From assembly GCA_037974965.1 (NCBI GenBank), contig JBBPFI010000006.1:496001-560000 (forward strand): 64,000 nt of DNA, in the 5' to 3' direction. The translations under genes and the position numbers were made by a program. The notes under the pieces are model-generated. The model was not told where the DNA came from. It made no database searches and worked only from the letters and a program-made list of their open reading frames with translations. This DNA is from Dacryopinax spathularia. Lineage: Eukaryota; Basidiomycota; Dacrymycetes; Dacrymycetales; Dacrymycetaceae. This document shows positions 55,971-64,000 of this stretch, one piece after another (position 1 is the stretch's first letter; each line of letters starts with the position of its first letter).

Positions 55971-57825
55971 ATGGGACAGTACGATTTTGTGCCGACTATA
56001 CTATCCCGCTGTAAGCCGCTCATATCCACGAGCTTCTTGAGGGTGTACTTGTCAGTGTGCGTAGACGCCTCAACCTCCTTGTTCTTGTATGATATACTTT
56101 TGACTTTGGATGATGAGGTCAGTGAGTTCCTCAAAGCTCGGGAAGCATATATAACGTCTTGTGCAGGTAGCCTTCGTATGGAGGTTAGGCAACATCTGAA
56201 CTGCGAGGTCATTAGACACACTTCTTACTGCTTGGCCTCTAGTGCGAAATGGACGCTGCCAAAGCTCCTGTATTTATGGGTCAGGTATCCTGGCTTCCTG
56301 TCTCAGTTGTAAGCTGCCTTTGCCCAAACTCAACACTTTCGCTTCAGACGCTGAATGGAATCACAGATTCACATGCATAAGTGAGTAATCTCTCAAGGGG
56401 GAAATGCGTCTTTCTCAGGTCTGCCATTAGTATCGGTGTTTCCCATGTCCGGTGAAGTGGGTCGAGTTATGATTGCTGCGCCGTGCGGGTCTAATCAGCA
56501 TTTCCAGTTGTGTGTCTAAGGATTATGTTTCATAACGGCAAGGCAAAGTTGACACGGATCTTCAAGTTGCATCGGCTACAACCTATGGTACTCCACGTGA
56601 GCTTGAAGAGCGATTGCTTTGGGTTGGTTGGCTCATGGCATCAGTTGGTTGTATATCTGCGCAGCTACCACAGACGGGCTCGTTCTGCTCCGCGTGCTTG
56701 CCTTGGTAAAGGGGAAAAAGAGATGTGCGTTGCTCCTTGCCTTCTTGGGAAGCACTTCACTGACGGGTGCGCAGTACGTATAGCCTTGATAAGCGTGTAT
56801 ACGGGTCAGTATCTCCCATCTGCCAGCCGACGACAACCTGACATCTCCATGCTTAGCGGTCTATGTGGTACGCAGTTCGCCCCCGCTCGAGCCTCTTCTT
56901 CTTACAACGTGATCTGAAAGATATTGCTTGCTCTCCTTGGATATAACTACAGCGGATGGGCAACACGCTCAACCTCATGGCCGGAGAACTTGGGCTGCAT
57001 CCAGACGATGTATGTTGGAGGGTATCCCACAATGAGGATCGGTGCAGTCCTGGTTCCAATCGCAACGTGCGTGAAACAGTCTGCATTACGGGTGATTGCG
57101 CGTCTGACGGTCGCCCAGCGCGCCCATCATAGTGTTAAACAGTTGGTTTGCCGCACTGCAGGCGGCGATCTTGGCACGACTGACTTCGCGCACCAGTCAT
57201 GATCCTTGCCGGCGTGCTGTCCGTGGTCTTGCCCCTGGCGCGACAACAGAAAGGCTTGACACCATTGGTGGGAGTGCTATTGCGCGACGGTCTGGCTTAT
57301 TTCGTTATGTACGTGCCGACAGGCTCGATTTCATAATATGCTTGCTGAGGGATAACAGCGTGTTTGGTACGCTGTGATACATTGAAGGTTGATGCGTGGT
57401 AGACTTAGAGGAACTGTAGCCGTGTCCTTGGTGACGGCGGTCACTGGCCTGGTATACTACGACTCGCCGAGAGCGGTGTCACTTGGAGAGCCGTAGGTCT
57501 TCGACCGATACCGTCCTTCTTTGCCGCTAAGGTTGTTATAGGTGGTTTATGACCATCAGCCCTATCGCTGTGAGTAGCGAACGCCCTTCTGGCGAGAAGT
57601 GCTGTGGTGTTGACGATCGAATAGGCCGGTCGGCTCTTTCTGAACTTGAAATCAAGCATGGCGAAGCCTGAAGAAGCAGGGATAGTCATAGGCCTGGAGC
57701 CTATGCCGAAACGGTTCGAAACAGAGTCCGGGAGCACGTCGTGGAACACGGCTATTCAGTCTTCCAGCTCTACCGGCCAAAGGTCCGAAGGCGGGGTGTT
57801 CGAGGGCACGGTCGCGATGGTGTAG
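55971..57825 (+). CDS. DUF6533-family membrane protein, paralogue 1 (17 exons)
   Basis: Exons: 55971-56010, 56056-56117, 56167-56183, 56243-56308, 56367-56380, 56431-56456, 56508-56509, 56567-56596, 56645-56766, 56857-56867, 56921-57066, 57119-57141, 57197-57308, 57359-57366, 57420-57492, 57542-57569 and 57625-57825; 326 residues, all phases consistent. DUF6533 hallmarks are SLFLYDILLTLDDEVAFVW and KWTLPKLLYLWVRYPGFLSQ. Later helices include ATTDGLVLLRVLALVKG, ILLALLGYNYSG, IMILAGVLSVVLPLA, RDGLAYFVIVFAVSLVTAV and AAGRLFLNLK, followed by a cytosolic tail. Function unknown; GPCR-like fold suspected. Exon 7 is only two bases (TT) and exon 14 eight bases. Paralogue 2 at 61977 has nearly the same exon sizes, which supports this model. 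Confidence 0.8.
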
Positions 57826-58072
57826 CTGGTGGTGAATCAAATAAAGTGATAGTGTGCATCCACCATGGGTCTTGATGGTGATTCTAGTCGTACTACGTCG
57901 GTGGGACGAGTAGCCGCTTTCGTAGAATCGCGGGACCGTTCTGCGCAGGACCGTCTTCGGTCTTGAAATGGCTTCATTTCTCGTCCACTAACTTCGGGGA
58001 GAACATCGACCCGTCCTGGCGGTCACCCAAAGCATGCGCATAATGGCGTGACCCTGTGTCCCGCTCGACTTC
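57826..58072. other. Short convergent spacer
   Basis: About 250 bases between the stops of DUF6533 paralogue 1 and the PTPA gene. No feature seen. Confidence 0.5.
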
Positions 58073-59479
58073 TCATGTCCTCGTGCTTCCCCATTCGTTC
58101 CTCCGGGTGCTCCCAGCGCTGATCTTCGGCGGGGGAGGGAGTTCTTCGCCTGCCGCAGGCCAGGCAGGAACGGTCGGCGGCTCCTTTTCCGCCTCCCCAG
58201 CCCGATTCTGCGTACTATTGCTCGTTGCCGGCAGAGACGACTCCCACGTAAGAGGAAATGTCCTTCTTTGTCTCGACGCCCACGGAGCAGCAGTAACCAC
58301 CGGACCGTCCATCCCCACCTCTGCCGCCGTCGGTCCTCCGCCACCCTCCCCCGAACCAGCGGGATCTGCGGTCTCCGAGGGCCCGTCCTCCTGAGGCTCC
58401 TTCGCCTCCTCTTTCCAGTCCCACTCCAGCACTCCTCCCAGTGCCAAATGCTGCACCACCACTCTCTTTCCCAGAACTTCGGCATCGTACATCTTCCTGA
58501 GCCCGCTGAGGACTTTGGCCCATGTGAGGACACTGCTGGCTATGCTGTAGAGTTGTGGGGAGTGTTCGGCAAAAGGACCAGATTTGAGCGTTAGGACGCG
58601 GCGGATCATTTGCTCGTACAGGTTAGGTGGGGCTTGAGGTTCGAGCGTACTTGCGCTGGTCGGAGGCAGAGTACCGGTCAGCGAGTGCGGGTGCGAGTGC
58701 GTGGGTTGGTGTGACTGAGAGTGGGAAGCCAGCGAGAGGATGTATGACGGTGGTACTTCCGCGTGCAGGAGCTGAGCGGCACCTAGCATATATGGGAGGA
58801 AATGATAGTCGTCCAGTCCCCATACCCCATGGCTCCCCGCAGGCTCCAAACGATACCGATCTTGCAACATCCAGCATAGCTTTAGGTATCTTGGAAACAC
58901 GACTAGTGCCGTATGACGTTCTTCTTCCTGCGTCGGTGCCAGGAAGCGTAGGAGAGCGAGAGTGAGGAGGAAGAGGAGGAAGGAAAGTTCGTGTCCTGTG
59001 CCGTAGTCCATTCGAGTTTGATTGCCGAAACAGGCGAGGAGGTGCGGTGTTAGGTGGGGAATCGCTCCATGTAGATTGTCAGGCAGGAGTGAGGAGAGCA
59101 GGTCAGGCAGTGCTGAGGCAAGAGCGTTGTGGAATGTCCGGAAGGCCAGGTTACCATATCGTTGTGGTGTTGGTAGGGGCGGGATGTCGCGCGCGATGCG
59201 CTCAACGGCGTCCAACAATGCGACGAGCGACTGGATCGCTCCCGATGGGTGAGCCAACAATGGAGAGTCGAGCGGTACGTCTGCAGACGCCGCAGTGAGG
59301 TGTGTGAGGTAGAGCTGTAGCTCGCCATAGGAGGGTGTCGTCCGCCAGCGAGAGAGATCGACATCGTTCCTGATGCGGGGACGCGGTGGTCGAAGGTCGG
59401 GGAGCTGAGCAACGTCAACTCGCACGAGGTCAGGCAGCGAAGGAGTTGAGGAGGTGGTTGAAGATGTGGGTATGGACAT
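58073..59479 (-). CDS. PP2A phosphatase activator PTPA (Rrd family), single exon
   Basis: One uninterrupted frame of 468 residues (or 485 if the in-frame ATG at 59530 is used). Features of the PTPA peptidyl-prolyl isomerase fold are present: NDVDLSRWRTTPSYGELQLY, RYGNLAFRTFHNALA, LPHLLACFGNQTRMDYGTGH with the family motif DYGTGHE, FPRYLKLCWMLQDRYRLEPA, GVWGLDDYHFLPYMLGAAQL and PPNLYEQMIRRVLTLKSGPF. The last ~110 residues are a disordered Pro/Glu-rich tail. PTPA/Rrd proteins bind the PP2A catalytic subunit, help load its metal ions and act in nucleus and cytoplasm. The complete lack of introns is odd in this window. It lies inverted between the two DUF6533 paralogues. Confidence 0.93.
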   Translation of the reverse strand: MSIPTSSTTSSTPSLPDLVRVDVAQLPDLRPPRPRIRNDVDLSRWRTTPSYGELQLYLTHLTAASADVPLDSPLLAHPSGAIQSLVALLDAVERIARDIPPLPTPQRYGNLAFRTFHNALASALPDLLSSLLPDNLHGAIPHLTPHLLACFGNQTRMDYGTGHELSFLLFLLTLALLRFLAPTQEEERHTALVVFPRYLKLCWMLQDRYRLEPAGSHGVWGLDDYHFLPYMLGAAQLLHAEVPPSYILSLASHSQSHQPTHSHPHSLTGTLPPTSASTLEPQAPPNLYEQMIRRVLTLKSGPFAEHSPQLYSIASSVLTWAKVLSGLRKMYDAEVLGKRVVVQHLALGGVLEWDWKEEAKEPQEDGPSETADPAGSGEGGGGPTAAEVGMDGPVVTAAPWASRQRRTFPLTWESSLPATSNSTQNRAGEAEKEPPTVPAWPAAGEELPPPPKISAGSTRRNEWGSTRT

Positions 59480-61976
59480 GGTTGTCGCAGATGGGTAGTA
59501 TACAGTTGTTATGAGTGGACGTGTCGTCAATCACCACCGTGAGCAGTGCGAGGTCCAGCAGACCGTCTGCCGAGTCAGGGTCAACGTCGCCTCGGAACTC
59601 TGGAAGACGACTCCTTGGAATTGACCACCATCTTGTCTCGCACAACATCAATTCTCTGACGGCAACTAACGAAGCTACAATCTCTATATCCTTCTGCTGC
59701 TATCAAGAGCGCGAGATGCGAAAGTGCTGGCCGCCTTGCTTCAACGTCCAATGACAGACTAGTTTAGGACAGTCGACGTCTGTCAATGTCTCGCTGTCGA
59801 TCATGATCGACCATCATCGCCCGCGAGACACATTAAGACAATTCTGGTCCAACCAAGCGTTTGCTAATCCTGAAGGTTTCCTGGCGCCTGGAGATGGAGT
59901 CTGACTAGGCTGATTTCGCCCCTTGTGACCTTTGGGCTCTGCGTCCCTGGTCTTTGCAGGCTCATCCCCCCAACGACTTTTTCCTAATCATCACCTCCTC
60001 CCGCTTCTTCCCTCAGTGCCCTGCTCTCCTCGACCTACTCCCAAGCCTGCTTGATCAACGTCGAGGACCTCTCATTGGCCCTTAACAAGCGCATTGACGC
60101 GTTTGCCACCACCTCCCAGAAGACCGCCGTACGACGCCTCTAGGCTGGTTCGAATGGGGCGCTGGTCAACGAAGCCCTCGCGGGCATGCCGACGGACAAA
60201 TCCACTTACCTCGTCGTCGTCCTCCAGGCGGGCAATGTAACTTCCAAGACTGGCTCGGTGCTGGCCACCTCTTCTTCGAGCGCTTCAAGGAATATCGAAC
60301 GGGCGAACAAGAAGCTGGCTCGGAGCATCGCCTTCTGGACATCTTCTCTCTTTGCCTTCTGACGATACCTCCTTAAACGGACTTCGACTCTCGCGATACT
60401 CGATCCCCCTGAGCACCATGTGGTTGCAGCCACAGCAGGAGCAACATGGAGCGCATACATGTGTATCCGGTAATGCATGATGCCTAATTTTAGCTCGGGG
60501 ACGAACCAACCTTTGTCCCGAACTGCTCTACAAAATCACTCGCGATGACGGAAGATCCCGCCCATGTGGTACGCCCTGGGAACGAAGCCTCGACAACCAT
60601 CAGTTGAAGGAGCTGACAGGGCAGAGGCTGTGGACTATCCATGTGGACTTGGAGTGCTGAAAAGCTGAGTTGCAGGGATGGCCTCTGAACCATATGGTTC
60701 GGTAACAACGGCAATCTGATGACTTCGGTATGCTTCCAGAGCGCGCTGCAGTTCCCGAGCAAGTCGTTAATCCGCAGCAAGCCGATCATGTCAAAGCAGT
60801 ACTGTACTTATTCTGCGCAACGTCCCGCAAAGTCGACATGTGTCTGGATGTGCGGTACTCGACGGGAGCTGGCGCACCCAACCGAACTGGGTTGCGTACG
60901 AACGGCGTGTCTTCCGGAAGACAAGCTTCCGAAGCACGGGCGCGTGTCAGTTTCGCCTCTTGAGGAATTCCCGGACCTATCATGCGCGAGCACCGGTAAA
61001 TCCTCATTGCCTCATCTGTTGCGGCATCGCCAGAGACCCTATTCGCAGAAAGGTGAGGCATCAACTTCCGCGAGCGATTTCCAAGACTGATAAGGACGAT
61101 GAAGAGAATTTCCGTCGGTCTCGTACTCGGCTCGGCATCACCTGAGGCCTGCCGCCTGCATTACGCTGCTTGGAAGCAAGATCAACATCCGTGACTGTTG
61201 AACCGGCTGATCGCAATACTTATGCATCGCGGCGATCCAGGTCGATTCTGCTCTGATAATGCTATGGGAAGGAATCACGATGCCGTTCACGTGTCAACAT
61301 TTGAGCATATGCCCATCTTTCGGGCTTGGATGCAGACAGACTCGTCGTCGTGCACTCCATGCGGTTCACGAACCTGAAAGCTCATACCCGGGAGAGGCGC
61401 ACGTACCCTATCTACTCGGGAAAGCGGATTGATCATCGGGAACGCTACCAATCTCCACACAAGCCGGATAGGTACAGGGACGAACCTTACAAGCGCTCGC
61501 CACCTCTACGCAGATCCCTGGGCCCAGGGTACGCTCGATTTGGTCCTCGGCAAATTCTTCAGCAATAGCACAGTCAACATTGAACAGAAAGGCCATACTA
61601 TCACATGGGACACTGGCGTAAGGCTATCGGTCCGTCAACTACGGATTTCGCGCTGCCGAAAGCGGCTCTACTGAAGACTTCGGACCACTTTGCTATCACA
61701 TCGCCAACCTTCTATGTACGAGTCGCTTTCACGTCTTCTCTGGTGCCGCATGCCATGGCTATGAGCGCCAACATGTGCATGCCATTGTCGACTTCGGTTC
61801 ATACCAGCGGTCGCCGCCCATAAGAACATCGTGCTGAGTAGGCGGCTAGTCTGCGTCCAACGCTCCTTTGACATACAGCAAGCCCAACCACGGGTCCATG
61901 TGAGTCGATTGCGACTCGGGCGTTTTTATTCTGCTGCTGAACAACGTTGGTCTGGCTGTAGTTGGAGGTGAGCAGC
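59480..61976. other. Long region without intact gene between PTPA and DUF6533 paralogue 2
   Basis: About 2.5 kb. Frames of 60-120 codons occur on both strands but none shows a domain. A coding-like relic at about 60030-60360 is listed separately. The part 60500-61900 gives no recognisable protein in any frame and no terminal repeats were found. Confidence 0.5.
60030..60362 (+). pseudogene. Coding-like relic of unknown identity
   Basis: After a polypyrimidine-CAG that looks like a splice acceptor (near 60040), one frame reads ALLSSTYSQACLINVEDLSL, then NKRIDAFATTSQKTAVRRL, a TAG stop (60138-60140) and NEALAGMPTDKSTYLVVVLQ, ending at a TGA near 60360. Codon choice (C-ending Ala, Leu, Val, Thr) is like that of real exons here. 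I do not recognise the protein; a second frame near 60250 (FFERFKEYRTGEQEAG) is also suggestive. It may be a decayed gene piece or a chance open stretch. Confidence 0.3.
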
Positions 61977-63796
61977 ATGGGCCAGTACGACCTCGTACCT
62001 ACTTTAACGTCCCGCTGTATGCGTTCGACTGGGATCTCGATCTTCTTACGTGTCTCATCTGAGGTCTAGATGCATCTACCTCTTTGTTCTTGTACGACAT
62101 TCTTCTGACCTTGGACGACGAAGTGAGCGGTTGCTCTCTCCGCATGGTTGGAACGCACGCTGACGCCCACGGCCCAGGTCACCTATATATGGAGGTGAGC
62201 CGCTTACCGAAACATTTTCGGTACAGAACAGATCTTATTATATATCATAGCACGAAGCTCACGGGACCCAAAGCCCTCTACCTATGGGTTCGATATCCTG
62301 GCTTCATGGTGCAACTGTAAGCTATACCCTGCTCAGGGCCTAGATATACGCGCTCACTTCTGGGACAGATTCTCTTGCGTCTGTGAGATCGTTATTGCTG
62401 CAGTGGGTTGCAGACTCTCACGCTCGCACAGTGTCCATATTTTCGCTGTCGGATAAGGTAAGAGTGTCAGTTTGGACCGAAGTATCAAGCTGACGCGTCA
62501 TAGTTGTATGTAGCCAAATTCTCGCTACAGTCGGACTGCTGTTTACACCGAACAAAGCTGCATCGACTATAACATGTTTTTCTCTACGTGAGTCGCATGG
62601 TTACCCTAACCTAGAGTGCCCCTTATCCCACTTAGGTGGCTTTTCCTTACCTCAGCAACAACAGACGGTCTGCTACTGTTGCGCGTACTCGCACTAGTGA
62701 AAGGGCGAAGAGGGTGTAGGGAACTTCTCGTGATTCTCTTAACCGTTTGCTGAATTGTTCGGGACAGTGAGCGTCAGCTTACGCGTTGTCTACTCCGGTC
62801 AGTCACCCACCGATCGATCGGCCCAGTACTGACGCCTTGCAGTCGTCTACGTGGTGAGAGGTGGTGCGCAAACGGTTGTTTCTCCTGCTCACTCCCACTT
62901 GCGCCTCGCAAAGACGCTGTTGGTTCTACTGGCATACAACTACAAGGAATGGGCGGGCGATAAGGCCTCATGGGCCGAGAACCTGGGCTGCATCCAAACG
63001 ATGTATGTTGGGCCATACAGTCATCTCCAAGTGGGAAATGTGCTGGTGCCCATTGCATCGTACGTCCTGTCGTCTTGATTCAGCCTCGCTAGCTGAGAAC
63101 ACGCAGACTGCCCGTGATCGTGCTGAACAGTGTGTCACGCTTTTCCCAGCGCCCGGCACAGAATAACAGACGAACCTGACAGCAATCTTCCTCATCGTTG
63201 TCCTATGCGTTGTCGGGCCGAGTGTACGCCGAGAGACGACGTCGCCCACTTTGATGGAAGCGCTTGTTCGTGATGGACTGGTGTACTTTATCATGTAAGC
63301 CCTGATCAACATTGGTGACGGAGTAAGAAGCTGATGTAGCAATAGCGTCGCAGGTATATCCTAGCCCCAAACGGGTGGCATCCGTTCTTCTCATTCACTC
63401 ACCTGACCATAGGAACAACAGCGATGATGGGAGTCACCGGCCTGATCTACTGGAATGTACCGCGGGCCACTTCGCTGGGTGAATCGTATGTCGCCCACCC
63501 CGTATAACACATCGGGAGTATAGCAACTGACGCGCTTTCCAGGTGGTTTACAGCAATATGCTCGATGGCGGTAGGCATCCAACCTCTTCCTTCGTCACCA
63601 TGTCATCCTAAGCTGCATTCGACAGGCAAGCCGGCTCTTCCTTCATCTTCGGGCGACAGGAGCGAATAAAGACCTTCCACGGCCAAGCACAACGCAAGAA
63701 GACGAGTTGGTCATTGATACGACGCTTGCTTCGTCTTCAGCAGGGGCTCTCCATTCACGCCAGTTGGCTGTCATTCCCGAAGAAGGGCTGGATTAA
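61977..63796 (+). CDS. DUF6533-family membrane protein, paralogue 2 (in-frame TGA)
   Basis: Exons: 61977-62016, 62064-62122, 62178-62194, 62251-62316, 62369-62382, 62432-62457, 62504-62505, 62558-62587, 62636-62766, 62843-62853, 62914-63059, 63107-63129, 63183-63294, 63346-63353, 63413-63485, 63543-63570 and 63626-63796. Fourteen of the 17 exon sizes equal those of paralogue 1. The protein has SLFLYDILLTLDDEVTYIW, ALYLWVRYPGFMVQ, ATTDGLLLLRVLALVKG, ENLGCIQTMYVGPYSHLQ, RDGLVYFIIVAGTTAMMG and AASRLFLHLRATGANK. Exon 9 is nine bases longer than its counterpart and contains a TGA (62751-62753) in the frame required by both flanks. Either this copy is a pseudogene, or an alternative splice removes the TGA. 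Function unknown. Confidence 0.65.
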
Positions 63797-64000
63797 TGTC
63801 TGTATTTTTTGCAGGACATGCAATGCAAAAGCGCTGGTCGCAACGATTTTGGCAACCTTCGTGGTGCGCCCTTTGAGCCAAGCTGCCGGAGCCTCATTAT
63901 GATCTGGACCGCTTGTGCTTGCCGGCCATTGCCGACAGTTATCAGATCAGAGCCAAGCGTAAGCACAAAAGAAAAGATGCTGGCGAAGAAAAATGAATCT
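63797..64000. other. Window end, no feature
   Basis: About 200 bases after paralogue 2; A/T rises at the very end. Nothing recognised. Confidence 0.4.

Noticed and set aside
59760-61970. Decayed retroelement or other virus-like element
   Set aside because: No reverse transcriptase, integrase, capsid or terminal repeat could be recognised on either strand.

Overview
The window looks like nuclear DNA of a filamentous basidiomycete, most probably an agaricomycete. It is GC-rich and densely packed with genes. Nearly every gene is cut by several short introns (about 45-65 nt, GT..AG with CTNA-like branch sites). Three genes belong to the DUF6533 seven-helix membrane family that is expanded in mushroom-forming fungi. 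Exon structures below were worked out by hand from splice sites and reading phase, so single boundaries may move by a few bases.

Layout. 0-6 kb: a SAM-dependent methyltransferase (3' end outside the window) and an SLC49/FLVCR-like MFS transporter, both on the minus strand. 6.6-17.6 kb (plus): COG2 of the Golgi tethering complex, a very large Sec7+PH ArfGEF-like protein, and a HemK/Mtq1 release-factor methyltransferase. 18.9-24.7 kb: a small unknown gene, a PRA1/Yip3 gene on the opposite strand, and a Rax2-like polarity protein with a C-terminal SH3 domain. 26.7-30.1 kb: a DUF6533 membrane protein and an NmrA-like reductase. 30.4-36.1 kb (minus): a GABA-type aminotransferase, a Bli-3-like flavin split-barrel protein and a DDT/WHIM-like nuclear protein, the last divergent from TIM17 (36.5 kb). 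38.9-50.8 kb (plus): CDP-DAG synthase, S-adenosylmethionine decarboxylase, an Rds1 ferritin-like secreted protein, a PLP group II decarboxylase and a tandem pair of NAD(P)-binding epimerase-like genes. 50.9-54.2 kb: Atg27 and an ataxin-3 deubiquitinase, divergently arranged. 55.9-63.8 kb: two closely related DUF6533 genes in direct orientation around an intronless PTPA/Rrd gene.

Most genes are unlinked housekeeping functions (Golgi traffic, polarity, phospholipid and polyamine synthesis, mitochondrial import, autophagy, ubiquitin). I see no convincing metabolic cluster.

The strongest unusual signals are: (1) the two DUF6533 paralogues share an almost identical 17-exon structure that includes a predicted 2-nucleotide micro-exon; the second copy has an in-frame TGA; (2) the Sec7 domain of the large ArfGEF-like protein lacks the catalytic glutamate finger; (3) a Rax2-SH3 fusion; (4) a cluster of spaced CACTGA/TCAGTG palindromes in the gene-poor block near 38 kb; (5) a frame-required GC-AG intron in the MFS gene; (6) an upstream ORF in front of S-adenosylmethionine decarboxylase.
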